Positions 55,886-64,000 of a stretch of DNA of 64,000 bases are shown here, piece by piece; the first letter of the stretch is position 1, and each line of letters starts with the position of its first letter. A program made the translations under genes and the position numbers. The DNA is from Burkholderia pyrrocinia (GTDB taxonomy: Bacteria > Pseudomonadota > Gammaproteobacteria > Burkholderiales > Burkholderiaceae): contig NZ_CP011503.1 of assembly GCF_001028665.1 (NCBI RefSeq), forward strand, positions 2,170,001 to 2,234,000, in the 5' to 3' direction. Under the pieces are notes generated by a model. It made no database searches, was not told the DNA's origin, and saw nothing but the letters and a program-made list of their open reading frames with translations.

Positions 55886-56467
55886 ATGACCGCATCTTGC
55901 GCGCCCGGCCGGCGCCGTTTTCTCGCTGCAACCATTGGCGCCGTCGGCGTGTGTGTATCGCTCGCCGCCTGCGCGTCGACGTTCCCGTTCATCCCCGATC
56001 ACTACACGTTCTCGCGCGGCGACGTGCAGAAAGCCGTCGCGCGCAAGTTCCCATACCAGAAGACGGTCGCGCAGGTCGTCGACGTGTCGCTCGCGAACCC
56101 GGCCGTCAACCTGCTGCCGGACCAGAACCGCGTCGCCGTACAGCTCGACGCGCATTTCGAGAGCCCGTTCCTGCGCGCGCCCGTCAGCGGCAAGTTCACC
56201 GTGTCGGGCCAGCTCGCGTATGACGCGCCGAGCCGCTCGGTCGTGCTGAAGGCGCCGGCCGTCGACAGCCTCGTGCTCGACGGCGACGCGCAGATGTACG
56301 GGCAACAGGTCGGCGCGGCCGCCGGCCTGCTCGCGACGCAGTTGCTGACCAACTATCCGATCTATACGTTCAAGCCCGAACAACTGCAATTTGCCGGGGT
56401 GAACTACGAACCCGGTACAATTACGATTCTTACAAACGGCATACGCGTGGCGATCGTCGAAAAATGA
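55886..56467 (+). CDS. DUF1439-type lipoprotein
   Basis: 193 residues. The signal peptide ends in LAAC (cysteine near residue 29), a lipobox; RRR before the hydrophobic core is notable. The mature part (YTFSRGDVQKAVARKFPYQK, then a beta-rich region) fits the DUF1439/YceB-like lipoproteins of the cell envelope. AGGAGAGAG lies six bases before ATG 55886, which is preferred to the TTG six bases upstream. Ligand or partner is unknown. Confidence 0.85.
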   Translation: MTASCAPGRRRFLAATIGAVGVCVSLAACASTFPFIPDHYTFSRGDVQKAVARKFPYQKTVAQVVDVSLANPAVNLLPDQNRVAVQLDAHFESPFLRAPVSGKFTVSGQLAYDAPSRSVVLKAPAVDSLVLDGDAQMYGQQVGAAAGLLATQLLTNYPIYTFKPEQLQFAGVNYEPGTITILTNGIRVAIVEK

Positions 56468-56542
56468 CGACGAACCGCGCGGCCGAGCGGGCCGCGCGGC
56501 AACCTGGCCCTTCCTTTCGACCATTTCGGAGTTGGGCCACGG

Positions 56543-57373
56543 ATGGACTGGATCCTGATCTGCAAGGCATTGATCCTCGGCGTCGTCGAGGGGCTGACGG
56601 AATTCCTGCCGGTGTCGAGCACCGGCCACCTGATCGTCGCGGGCAGCTTCCTGAGTTTCAACGATTCGCACGCGAAAACCTTCGACGTCGTGATCCAGTT
56701 CGGCGCGATCCTCGCGGTCTGCTGGGAGTACCGGCAACGGATCGCGTCCATCGTGTCCGGGCTGCCGAGCCGGCCCGACGCGCGGCGTTTCACGCTGAAC
56801 GTCGTGATCGCGACGATTCCCGCGATCGCGCTTGGCCTCCTGTTCGAGAAGAAGATCAAGGCCGTGCTGTTCTCGCCGGTGCCCGTTGCATTCGCCCTCG
56901 TCGTGGGCGGCGCGATCATCCTGTGGGCCGAGGCGAGGCAGCGCGAGCGCAGCGAGCCGCCGCGCGTGATGTCGGTCGACGCGCTGACGCCGCTCGATGC
57001 ACTGAAGGTCGGCATCGCGCAATGCTTCGCGCTGGTACCCGGTATGTCGCGGTCGGGCTCGACGATCATCGGCGGGATGCTGTTCGGCCTCGACCGGCGC
57101 GTCGCCACCGAATTCTCGTTCTTCCTCGCGATCCCGATCATCTTCGGCGCGACGCTCTACGAAACCGTCAAGGACTGGCAGGCATTCACTGTCGATTCGC
57201 TCGGCCTGTTCGCCCTCGGGCTCGTCGCGGCGTTCGTCAGCGCGTTCGTGTGCGTGCGCTGGCTGCTGCGCTACGTTGCGACGCACGATTTCACGGTGTT
57301 CGCGTGGTACCGGATCGCGTTCGGGCTGTTCGTGTTGCTGGTGGGTTACAGCGGGTGGCTGAACTGGGCGTGA
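56543..57373 (+). CDS. uppP: Undecaprenyl-diphosphatase
   Basis: 276 residues with about eight hydrophobic segments. [19 protein letters not shown] at residues 13-31 and [15 protein letters not shown] near residue 167 are the two catalytic blocks. It recycles undecaprenyl pyrophosphate to the monophosphate carrier used by peptidoglycan and by the O-antigen genes of this window. Also known as bacA for bacitracin resistance. A strong bidirectional terminator follows. Confidence 0.97.
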   Translation: MDWILICKALILGVVEGLTEFLPVSSTGHLIVAGSFLSFNDSHAKTFDVVIQFGAILAVCWEYRQRIASIVSGLPSRPDARRFTLNVVIATIPAIALGLLFEKKIKAVLFSPVPVAFALVVGGAIILWAEARQRERSEPPRVMSVDALTPLDALKVGIAQCFALVPGMSRSGSTIIGGMLFGLDRRVATEFSFFLAIPIIFGATLYETVKDWQAFTVDSLGLFALGLVAAFVSAFVCVRWLLRYVATHDFTVFAWYRIAFGLFVLLVGYSGWLNWA

Positions 57374-57404
57374 GGTTGGCACGGGGCCGATGCGCCGCTC
57401 CATG

Positions 57405-57447
57405 AAAAAATCCCGACCGGCGCGTGACGTCGGTCGGGATTTTTTTA
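57405..57447. terminator. Bidirectional terminator between uppP and trmB
   Basis: Arms AAAAAATCCCGACCG (57405-57419) and CGGTCGGGATTTTTT (57431-57445) around an 11-base loop, with T-runs on both strands. It separates two converging genes. Confidence 0.93.
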
Positions 57448-57467
57448 TTCCGCGCGGGGCGGGGCGC

Positions 57468-58235
57468 TTAGCCTGCGCGCTTGCGGAACACCAGATCCCA
57501 CACGCCGTGGCCGAGCCGCAGCCCGCGCCGTTCGAACTTCGTCACCGGGCGGTAGTCGGGGCGCGGCGCATAGTCGGCAGCCGTGTTTTCGAGCGTCGGC
57601 TCCGCGCCGAGCACTTCCAGCATCTGTTCCGCGTAGTTCTGCCAGTCGGTCGCGCAGTGAATGTACGCACCGGGCTTCAGGCGCGACGCGAGATGCGCGA
57701 CGAGCGGCGGCTGGATCAGCCGGCGCTTGTGGTGGCGCGCCTTGTGCCACGGGTCGGGGAAGAAGATGTGCACGCCGTCGAGGCTTTCCGGCGCGAGCAT
57801 GTGCTCGAGCACTTCGACCGCGTCGTGCTGGATGATGCGGATGTTCGGCAGGTCCTGTTCGCCGATCAGCTTCAGCAGCGCGCCGACGCCCGGCTCGTGC
57901 ACCTCGACGCCGAGGAAGTCGTCGCCGGGGCGGTTCGCCGCGATTTCCGCGGTCGATGCGCCCATCCCGAAGCCGATCTCGAGGATGCGCGGCGCGCTGC
58001 GGCCGAACACTGCATTCCAGTCGGGCATCTCCGGCGCATACGGGACGACGAAGCGCGGGCCGAGTTCGTCGAGCGCGCGGCGCTGGCCGGTCGACACGCG
58101 GCCGGCGCGCGTGACGAAGCTGCGGATGCGGCGGTGGTGCAGCGGATTGACTTCGTCGGCGCCGTCGGCAGTTTCGTCGGGAATGGCGTCGTCGTGCGGC
58201 GGCAGGCCGGCTTCGTTCGGATCGTCGTGCATCAT
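57468..58235 (-). CDS. trmB: tRNA (guanine-N7-)-methyltransferase
   Basis: 255 residues. [20 protein letters not shown] near residue 85 binds SAM, and [18 protein letters not shown] near residue 158 is the TrmB signature. It methylates G46 in the variable loop of tRNAs. The N-terminal 45 residues are acidic and poorly conserved. Either of two adjacent ATGs (58235, 58232) can start. A hairpin near 58311-58341 lies between it and the tRNA gene upstream. Confidence 0.95.
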   Translation of the reverse strand: MMHDDPNEAGLPPHDDAIPDETADGADEVNPLHHRRIRSFVTRAGRVSTGQRRALDELGPRFVVPYAPEMPDWNAVFGRSAPRILEIGFGMGASTAEIAANRPGDDFLGVEVHEPGVGALLKLIGEQDLPNIRIIQHDAVEVLEHMLAPESLDGVHIFFPDPWHKARHHKRRLIQPPLVAHLASRLKPGAYIHCATDWQNYAEQMLEVLGAEPTLENTAADYAPRPDYRPVTKFERRGLRLGHGVWDLVFRKRAG

Positions 58236-58310
58236 CGGTACAGAGAAAGGCTTTGTTGCGGGCGAGGGCCCGTTGCGCGCAGCAGTGCGCCGGGGAACCG
58301 GCACATGGTA

Positions 58311-58341
58311 CAAAAAAGCCGCCTTCGACGAGGCGGCTTTT
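58311..58341. terminator. Hairpin between tRNA-Gly and trmB
   Basis: AAAAAAGCCGCC and GGCGGCTTTT arms around TTCGACGA give an A/T-flanked GC hairpin. On the - strand it would end the tRNA-Gly transcript before trmB. Confidence 0.7.
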
Positions 58342-58367
58342 GCGCAGGCTGCGATGCAGCCGGAAAG

Positions 58368-58442
58368 TGGAGCGGGCGATGGGAATCGAACCCACGTCAT
58401 CAGCTTGGGAAGCTGAGGTAATGGCCATTATACGACGCCCGC
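58368..58442 (-). tRNA. tRNA-Gly (anticodon CCC)
   Basis: Seven-base acceptor arms GCGGGCG and CGCCCGC pair perfectly, the anticodon arm TCAGC-TTCCCAA-GCTGA gives anticodon CCC (reads GGG), the T arm has GGTTCGATTCC, and T73 is followed by an encoded CCA. No integrase or duplicated 3' end was seen beside it. Confidence 0.95.
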
Positions 58443-58769
58443 AGAACGCGCAATTCTACAGGGTTTGACGTGGGGATGGCAAGCGGGCGGTTTGGGGTGG
58501 TGGCAGCGAAACTGGCATGGCTTGGATCGTGGGGCGGTGGCGTCGCCGAGAATGGTCGTCAAAGATCGGCCTAAAACGGTCCGTCAGCGCAATTTGCGCG
58601 ATTGGTTGAATCCGCAAATGGCTGGAGCCAATCCGCCCGAGCCAGGGGGCAACGCGCTTGCAGGCGAGTCGGTGTCGAAAATTGACGAGTCGGTGTCGGA
58701 AGCATACAAGCCCCGTTAGCGCTTCCGAACTAACGTGACGGACCACTTACCCGTTCGTTTGGAGCTGAC
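58443..58769 (+). other. Intergenic region before cupin gene
   Basis: 327 bases without a convincing gene; a short open frame on the + strand has no family features. A 13-base direct repeat (58665-58677 and 58686-58698, listed separately) lies 72-105 bases before the cupin ATG. The tRNA promoter should lie at the left edge. Confidence 0.55.
58665..58698 (+). repeat. Direct repeat CGAGTCGGTGTCG, two copies 21 bp apart
   Basis: Two perfect 13-base copies start 21 bases apart, about two helical turns, so a protein could bind both on the same DNA face. They lie upstream of the cupin gene and could be an operator. Confidence 0.6.
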
Positions 58770-59114
58770 ATGTCCGATTTCATCACCGTTTTGCGCGAAA
58801 CCTGCCCGACTCCGGTCCTTGACGCGACCAAGTGGAAGCGCATCGGCGGCGATCCGCACACCGTGAACCTCAACGCTTACGTCTCCAAGGACGGCAGCAA
58901 GATCATGGGCACCTGGATCTGCACCCCGGGCAAGTTCGAGGTGAATTACGAGAAATGGGAGTTCTGCCACTTCCTCGACGGCTACTGCATCATCACGCCG
59001 GAAGGCGAGGAGTCGGTGCACCTGAAAGCCGGCGACGTGTTCGTGATTGAACCCGGCATGAAAGGGACCTGGGAAGTGGTGGAGACGGTGCGCAAGTACT
59101 TCGTCTTCGCCTGA
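58770..59114 (+). CDS. Small cupin protein (DUF861/EutQ-like cupin_3)
   Basis: 114 residues, one cupin domain. NLNAYVSKDGSKIMGTWICTP, KWEFCHFLDGYCIITPEGEE and LKAGDVFVIEPGMKGTWEVVE match the cupin_3 group related to ureidoglycine aminohydrolase and EutQ. Metal-binding His are sparse (only one in the usual motif), so it may be a binding rather than catalytic protein. Substrate unknown. It is separated from the next gene by 234 bases. Confidence 0.85.
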   Translation: MSDFITVLRETCPTPVLDATKWKRIGGDPHTVNLNAYVSKDGSKIMGTWICTPGKFEVNYEKWEFCHFLDGYCIITPEGEESVHLKAGDVFVIEPGMKGTWEVVETVRKYFVFA

Positions 59115-59187
59115 ACGGGCCTGTAGATTCGACCACGCATATCGTCGTCGTCCGGATACCTTCCCGGTTCGCGGCTTCTATCATCGC

Positions 59188-59210
59188 GGCCCTTGCATGT
59201 TGCAAGGGCC
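59188..59210. repeat. Inverted repeat between cupin and tartrate-dehydratase-like genes
   Basis: Arms GGCCCTTGCA and TGCAAGGGCC, perfect over 10 bp, with a 3-base centre TGT. No T-run follows on either strand, so it may be an operator or a weak terminator. It lies about 140 bases before the next ATG. Confidence 0.55.
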
Positions 59211-59348
59211 CATACATCAAAAACAAGACGACGCCCGCGGAACGCCTGCAACCGGCCGCGCCAGCGCTTATGATGCAGCGGTCTGCTTATCGTTCCGGCC
59301 GCACCGCTTGAACCATCGCATGCGCCGGACGCCCACCGGAACCCGACC

Positions 59349-60509
59349 ATGCGCATCACCGCCATCCGCGAGCAAGCGATCCCCGTCTCTCGTTATGCCG
59401 ACCCGTCCATTCCATCCGGCGGCCTGACGACGAGTGTCGTCGCGGTCATCACCGACGTCGTGCGCGACGGCCGCCCCGTGACGGGTTATGGCTACGCATC
59501 GGTCGGCCGTTTCGCGCAGGGCGGACTGATCCGCGAACGGTTCGCGCCGCGCCTGCTGGCTGCGGCCGATACACTCGCCGACGAAGCCGGCACCAACCTC
59601 GACCCGTTCCGCGCCTGGCGCGCGATGATGGCCGGCGAAAAGCCCGGCGGACACGGCGAACGATGCGTGGCAGTCGGCACGCTCGACATGGCGATCTGGG
59701 ACGCCGCCGCGAAGATCGCCAACCTGCCGCTCCATCGCTTTCTCGCCGACCGGCTCGCTCGCACGGCAGCACCACGCGTGCGCGTGTACGCGGGCGGCGG
59801 CTATCGCTATCCGCATGATGATCTCGCGCGGCTGTCGGACGAGATGCGCCGCATCGCCGATCTCGGCTACACGCACGCGAAGATCAAGATCGGCGGCGCG
59901 GATCTCGACCAGGACAGGCGACGCATCGAAGCCGCCGCCGCGCGCCTCGCCGACAGTTCGCATCTGGCGGTCGACGCGATGAACACGTACGACGCGACGA
60001 CCGTGCAAGGCGCCGCGACGATGCTCGCGCCGTTCGACCTCTGGTGGTTCGAGGACATCTGCGACCCGCTCGATCTGCCGCTGCAGGCGGACGTTGCCGC
60101 GCGATATGCTTCGCCTATTGCGGCCGGTGAAGCATTGTTCTCGCTCGCGGAAGCGAAGCTGCTCGACCGCTACGGCGGCCTGCGCAGCGACCGCGATGTG
60201 CTCGTGTTCGATCCGGTGCATTGCTACGGGCTGCCGGGCTATCTGCAGATCGTCGACCACTTCGTGTCGCGCGGCTGGCGGCGCGACGCGTTCTGGCCGC
60301 ATGGCGGCCACCTGTTCTCGCTGCACGTCGTTGCCGCGCTCGGGCTCGGCGGCGCGGAAGTCAATCCGTTCGCGTTCCATCCGTTCAGTGGACTCGCCGA
60401 TGGCGAAACCGTCGACGCGGGCTACGCACAGGTACCGCAGGCACCGGGCATCGGCTTCGAACTGCATGCCGACGCGCACGACGCGTTTCGCACGGTATCG
60501 GGCCGCTGA
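59349..60509 (+). CDS. tarD: Enolase-superfamily dehydratase, D(-)-tartrate dehydratase-like
   Basis: 386 residues. TTSVVAVITDVVRDGRPVTG, GRFAQGGLIRERFAPRLL and EKPGGHGERCVAVGTLDMAIW closely match the N-terminal capping domain of Bradyrhizobium TarD. In the barrel, AKIKIGG carries the catalytic Lys pair, VDAMNTYD, WFEDICDPLD and AGEALFS the three metal ligands, and FWPHGGH the catalytic His. TarD turns D-tartrate into oxaloacetate. One residue after the first ligand Asp (VDAM for VDAN) differs, so substrate preference should be tested. Confidence 0.86.
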   Translation: MRITAIREQAIPVSRYADPSIPSGGLTTSVVAVITDVVRDGRPVTGYGYASVGRFAQGGLIRERFAPRLLAAADTLADEAGTNLDPFRAWRAMMAGEKPGGHGERCVAVGTLDMAIWDAAAKIANLPLHRFLADRLARTAAPRVRVYAGGGYRYPHDDLARLSDEMRRIADLGYTHAKIKIGGADLDQDRRRIEAAAARLADSSHLAVDAMNTYDATTVQGAATMLAPFDLWWFEDICDPLDLPLQADVAARYASPIAAGEALFSLAEAKLLDRYGGLRSDRDVLVFDPVHCYGLPGYLQIVDHFVSRGWRRDAFWPHGGHLFSLHVVAALGLGGAEVNPFAFHPFSGLADGETVDAGYAQVPQAPGIGFELHADAHDAFRTVSGR

Positions 60510-60512
60510 CGC

Positions 60513-61139
60513 CTAAATCGCGTCGATCGCGAAACGTACCGCGAAGCCGAGCATCACCACTGCGACGAAAAAATCGAGCACACGCCACGCGAGCACGCGA
60601 GCGAACCATGCACGGCACGCGCGCGCGCCATAGGCGAGCATCAGGAACCACGCGAGCGAAGCCGTCGTCGCGCCGATCGCGAACGGCGCGCGTGCGGCGG
60701 GCGTGTGGCTCACGATCACGGTGCCGAGCAGCAGCACGGTGTCGATCCACGCAGATGGATTGAGCAGCGAGACGGCGGCGGTCGCGAGCAGCGTGCGCGA
60801 CCACGTGGGTTCGCTGCCTGCGCGTGAACCGTCGACGTGCTCTGGCCGTCGCCGCCGGATCGCCGAGCGCAGCGCGAGCAGGCCATAACTGGCGAGATAC
60901 GCGACGCCGGCCCACAGCGCGGCCGACACCACACCGGGATGCCGCGACAGCATCGCCGACAAACCATGCGCGCCGAGTGCGATCAGCAGCGCGTCGCTGC
61001 CTGCGCAGACAACGGCAATGGAGACCAGATGGGGGCTCGAGATCGAGCGCTTGATGACGAAGGCGTCCTTGGGGCCGACCGGCGTGAACAGGCCGGCGCC
61101 AAGCAGCAGGCCTTCGATGAAGTCAGAGGTGTCGAGCAC
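60513..61139 (-). CDS. LysE/ArgO-family exporter
   Basis: 208 residues with six hydrophobic segments. LLLGAGLFTPVGPKDAFVIKR at residues 11-31 is the conserved LysE opening (G-P-K/N-x-x-F/V), and SLLNPSAWIDTVLLLG near residue 123 the second block. The family exports amino acids such as arginine or lysine. It converges on the tarD-like gene, with 3 bases between stop codons; no LysG-type regulator is adjacent. Confidence 0.88.
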   Translation of the reverse strand: MLDTSDFIEGLLLGAGLFTPVGPKDAFVIKRSISSPHLVSIAVVCAGSDALLIALGAHGLSAMLSRHPGVVSAALWAGVAYLASYGLLALRSAIRRRRPEHVDGSRAGSEPTWSRTLLATAAVSLLNPSAWIDTVLLLGTVIVSHTPAARAPFAIGATTASLAWFLMLAYGARACRAWFARVLAWRVLDFFVAVVMLGFAVRFAIDAI

Positions 61140-61240
61140 GAGCGGGCCGACAACCTCTTAGGCTGAACCGGTGATGGTTACGATGGGAGCAACGTCAAGG
61201 GGCGCCGGAGGACGTTGTCAATGCCCCTGCGCCGCGCCGG

Positions 61241-62170
61241 TCACGCGCGGTCGGCATTCTCCGACGCCCACTCCGGCCGCTGCCCGAGCATGTCGAACAG
61301 CCGCACGATTTCGGCCTTCACCTTCTGCACCGCATTGCTGACGAGCGCCGTATCGTGCCAGCACAGCGACAGGTCGCGCGCGAACAGCCGGTGCGCGACC
61401 GTCGACAGCTTGAGCTTGCGTTCCTCGATCTCGACGTGCGCGGCCGTCCACGGCAGGATCGTCACGCCGAGCTGCGCCATCACGGCCGCGAACAGCAGCC
61501 CGGTCGAGCTCGCCTCGAAGCTGATCTCGTACGACAGCCCGGCCTCGCGCATCGCCCAGTCGACGCGGTTGCGGATCGTGTTCGGCGCGCTCGGCAGCAC
61601 GAGCGGCATCCGCGCGATCGCGTCGAGCGGCACGGGATCGTCCGGCACATGAAACCCGGGCCATGTGATCAGGTACAGCGTTTCCGTCAGCAGCCGGTGG
61701 ATCGCGATGCCGCGCGTGTCGACCGCGTCGACGACGATCGCGAGATCGAGCCGTGCGCGTTCGAGCAGCGTGTCGAGATCGGCGCTCGGCGCCTCGATCA
61801 GCTCCAGCATGATGCCCGGATAACGGTCGCGCACCGCGCGTGCGAGCGGAATCGCCAGCATGCGCGCGGTGCTCGACGGCATCCCGACCGTCACGCGGCC
61901 CTGCGGCGTATCGGCGTCGCGGCGCAGCAGCTCGCGCGTGCCGTCGGCCTGGCGCAGCAGCTCGAGCGCGTGCTGGTACAGCGTGCGACCGGCGGCGGTC
62001 GGCGCGACGCCGCGCACGCTCCGTTCGAGCAACTGCATCCCGAGATCCTGTTCGAGATTGCGCATCTGCTGGCTCACCGCGGGTTGCGCGACATGCAGCG
62101 CCTCGCTCGCATGCGTGACGTTGCCGCATTCGACGACCTTCACGAAATAGCGCAACTGTCTCAAGTCCAT
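61241..62170 (-). CDS. LysR-type transcriptional regulator
   Basis: 309 residues. The N-terminal winged helix-turn-helix (MDLRQLRYFVKVVECGNVTH, AQPAVSQQMRNLEQDLG) is followed by a LysR effector domain (GRVTVGMPSSTARMLAIPLA). The family form resembles NAC/CynR-like regulators. ATG 62170 is chosen at the conserved start. It is divergent from an MFS transporter and a CoA-transferase gene, which it probably controls. Confidence 0.92.
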   Translation of the reverse strand: MDLRQLRYFVKVVECGNVTHASEALHVAQPAVSQQMRNLEQDLGMQLLERSVRGVAPTAAGRTLYQHALELLRQADGTRELLRRDADTPQGRVTVGMPSSTARMLAIPLARAVRDRYPGIMLELIEAPSADLDTLLERARLDLAIVVDAVDTRGIAIHRLLTETLYLITWPGFHVPDDPVPLDAIARMPLVLPSAPNTIRNRVDWAMREAGLSYEISFEASSTGLLFAAVMAQLGVTILPWTAAHVEIEERKLKLSTVAHRLFARDLSLCWHDTALVSNAVQKVKAEIVRLFDMLGQRPEWASENADRA

Positions 62171-62340
62171 CGCCGCCGTCTCCCGATTCAAGCCATAAGC
62201 CAATCCGATCGATCGAGATGAATATCATATTTTTCGGCGATCGAAGGTGTTTCTATACTCGTCTCACAAAAGAGCCAGCCTGCCGGCCATCCCGGACCGG
62301 ACGCGGCAACAGTGCCGGCCGCGCCGGCAAGGAGACGAAG
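62171..62340. promoter_or_regulatory. LysR-MFS divergent control region
   Basis: 170 bases. AATATCATATT (62221-62231), a perfect palindrome of 5-bp arms around one base within AT-rich sequence, fits a T-N11-A-type LysR binding site. TATACT at 62254-62259 is a -10 candidate facing the MFS gene. AAGGAGACGAAG before ATG 62341 includes the ribosome binding site. Confidence 0.55.
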
Positions 62341-63663
62341 ATGTTCAAGGCGATCGACGCGCCGGCGGCCGGCGCGAAGCCGCGGCGCACGCCGCTCACG
62401 CGCGAGCAGGTCAAGGGCTTCTGGGCCGTGTACGCGGGCTGGGTGCTCGACGGCGTGGATTCGGTGATCTACGCGCTCGTGCTGATTCCCGCACTGACCG
62501 AACTGCTGCCGGCATCCGGCATCGCGGCGACGCCCGCGAATCTCGGCTTGTACGGCTCGATCCTGTTCGCGCTGTTTCTGATCGGCTGGGGGCTGTCGTT
62601 CGTCTGGGGGCCGCTCGCCGACCGCTTCGGCCGCGTGCGCACGCTCGCCGCGAGCATCCTGATCTATTCGGTGTTCACCGGCGCGGCCGCGTTCGTGCAC
62701 GACGTGTGGGCGCTGGCCGCGTGCCGGCTGATCGCCGGGATCGGCGTCGGCGGCGAATGGGCGCTCGCGGGCACCTACGTCGCCGAGAGCTGGCCGGAAG
62801 ACCGCCGCAAGATGGGCGCCGGCTACCTGCAGACGGGTTACTACTTCGGCTTCTTCATCGCGGCCTGCCTGAACTACACGATCGGCGCGACCTACGGCTG
62901 GCGCGCGATGTTCCTGTGCGGGCTGGCCCCCGCACTGCTCGCGGTGTTCACCGTGATGCGCGTGAAGGAACCGGGGCAGTGGCGCCGGCACGACGCGCGC
63001 GATGGCGACGTGGCCGACGCGCGGCGCGTGCATCCGCTGCGCGAGATCTTCGCACCGGCATTCCTGCGCCGCACGCTGACGAGCGCGAGCCTCGTCGGCG
63101 TCGCGATCGTCGGGCTATGGGCGGGCTCGGTCTACGAGGCGAGCGCGGTCAGTACGCTGGCGGCGCGCGCGGGCATCGATCACATCGGCGCGCTGCGGCT
63201 TGCGTCGGTCGGCGCGGCGATCCTGTCGTGCGCGACGATCGCCGGCTGCCTGGCCGCGCCGTGGCTGTCGGAGCGGCTCGGCCGGCGCGTGGCGCTCGGC
63301 GTCTATTTCGCGGGCATGGCCGGCGCGATCGTGTTCGCGTTCGGCTGGGCGTTCTACCAGCCGAACGGGCTCACGGCGTTCATGGTGTCGCTCGCGTTCC
63401 TCGGTTTCTTCGGCGGCAATTTCGCGATCTTCTCGCTGTGGCTGCCCGAGCAGTATCCGACGCGCGTGCGGGCGACCGCGTTCGCATTCAACGCGTCGGT
63501 CGGCCGCTTCATCGGCGCGGGCGTGAACTTCCTGCTCGGCGCGGCGATTCACGGCTACGGGTCGCTCGGTGTACCGGTCGCATGGACCGCGGCCGTGTTC
63601 GTGGTCGGCATCCTGATCCTGCCGTTCGCGGTCGAAACGCGCCACCAGACACTGCCCGAATGA
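62341..63663 (+). CDS. MFS transporter (AAHS/SHS-like organic acid permease)
   Basis: 440 residues with twelve hydrophobic segments. GPLADRFGRVRTLAASILIY near residue 94 is the MFS loop 2-3 motif, and GIGVGGEWALAGTYVAESWP near residue 140 is typical of sialate/aromatic-acid/dicarboxylate-type proton symporters. PEQYPTRVRATAFAFNASVG near residue 370 is the matching C-terminal half motif. It probably imports a carboxylate used by the CoA-transferase next to it. The substrate cannot be read from sequence. Confidence 0.9.
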   Translation: MFKAIDAPAAGAKPRRTPLTREQVKGFWAVYAGWVLDGVDSVIYALVLIPALTELLPASGIAATPANLGLYGSILFALFLIGWGLSFVWGPLADRFGRVRTLAASILIYSVFTGAAAFVHDVWALAACRLIAGIGVGGEWALAGTYVAESWPEDRRKMGAGYLQTGYYFGFFIAACLNYTIGATYGWRAMFLCGLAPALLAVFTVMRVKEPGQWRRHDARDGDVADARRVHPLREIFAPAFLRRTLTSASLVGVAIVGLWAGSVYEASAVSTLAARAGIDHIGALRLASVGAAILSCATIAGCLAAPWLSERLGRRVALGVYFAGMAGAIVFAFGWAFYQPNGLTAFMVSLAFLGFFGGNFAIFSLWLPEQYPTRVRATAFAFNASVGRFIGAGVNFLLGAAIHGYGSLGVPVAWTAAVFVVGILILPFAVETRHQTLPE

Positions 63664-63731
63664 GCGGCGCGCCGCGATCGTTCGGAAATACGCAACAGCA
63701 ACATTCAGTCATCAATATCAGGAGTCCGGAA

Positions 63732-64000
63732 TGCAGGCATTAAAAGGAATCAGGGTCGTCGATTTGAGTCGAGCGCTGTCGGGGCCGTTCTGCTCGATGG
63801 TGCTCGCCGATCTCGGCGCCGACGTGATCAAGGTCGAGTCGGGGCCGAACGGCGACATGAGCCGCGCATGGGGGCCGTTCGATCGCGGCGTGAGCACGTA
63901 CTACCTGTCCTGCAACCGCAACAAGCGCGGCATCTGCGTGGATTTCCGGCAGCCGGCCGGCCTCGACGTCGTGCGCCGGCTGATCGCGCAGGCCGACGTC
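63732..64000 (+). CDS. CaiB/BaiF family CoA-transferase, 3' truncated
   Basis: The first 89 residues are visible: MQALKGIRVVDLSRALSGPF, DLGADVIKVESGPNGDMSRAWG and CNRNKRGICVDF, the conserved N-terminus of class III CoA-transferases (formyl-CoA transferase, CaiB). They move CoA between carboxylic acids. The gene follows the MFS gene after 68 bases, so both probably serve uptake and activation of the same acid. It is cut by the window end. Confidence 0.9.

Noticed and set aside
58368..58442. tRNA-Gly as a genomic-island attachment site
   Set aside because: No integrase gene and no second copy of the tRNA 3' end was seen in the window.
58465..58719. Small open frame on the + strand after tRNA-Gly
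   Set aside because: Trp-rich start without family features, and it spans the phased direct repeats; no good evidence of coding.

Overview
The window is a GC-rich piece of a Burkholderia chromosome, most likely the larger replicon of a Burkholderia cepacia complex strain. This rests on gene content and order: yqgE-ruvX-pyrR-pyrB-pyrC', apaH next to an rmlBACD O-antigen locus, wbiG/wbiH/wbiI homologues, waaC-kdoO-waaA, and a joined urt-ure urea cluster. The species was not determined.

Layout. (1) 1-6475: a truncated unknown gene, yqgE, ruvX, the pyrimidine genes pyrR, pyrB and a catalytically defective dihydroorotase homologue, a PlsC-type acyltransferase, and apaH on the opposite strand. (2) 6476-29990: the O-antigen locus. 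It holds rmlBACD, a rhamnosyltransferase-like gene, a leftward block (double GT2 glycosyltransferase, wzt, wzm, sulfotransferase), a rightward block (a second wzt and a 1707-residue fusion of methyltransferase, coiled coil, WbsX-like, GT4 and GT2 regions), an O-acyltransferase, an IS3-family remnant, a mosaic GT2 gene, and the conserved end wbiG-wbiH-wbiI. The middle is visibly less GC-rich than the flanks, and one sharp composition change falls inside a gene near 25600. (3) 29991-35428: a second, leftward polysaccharide module with a WecA-type initiating transferase, galE, GT4, GT2 and a Wzx-type flippase, but no Wzy polymerase. (4) 35674-40541: phosphomannomutase/phosphoglucomutase and the inner-core genes waaC, kdoO and waaA.

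(5) 40604-51992: the leftward urea cluster urtABCDE-ureDABCEFG, behind a good sigma-54 promoter at 52053-52067. A urea ABC importer therefore sits directly upstream of the nickel urease that would use the urea. (6) 52421-58442: rhodanese, a PCMT-like methyltransferase, a small unknown protein, hemN, a cysteine-cluster protein, a DUF1439-type lipoprotein, uppP, trmB and tRNA-Gly(CCC). (7) 58770-64000: a cupin, a D-tartrate-dehydratase-like enolase-superfamily enzyme, a LysE exporter, and a LysR regulator divergent from an MFS transporter and a truncated CaiB/BaiF CoA-transferase.

The most striking material is in the O-antigen locus. Two Wzt ATPases, both with C-terminal extensions, flank one Wzm, and each is linked to a different candidate chain-modifying enzyme: a sulfotransferase on one side and a methyltransferase-coiled-coil-polymerase fusion on the other. 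No CRISPR array, prophage or complete insertion sequence was seen.
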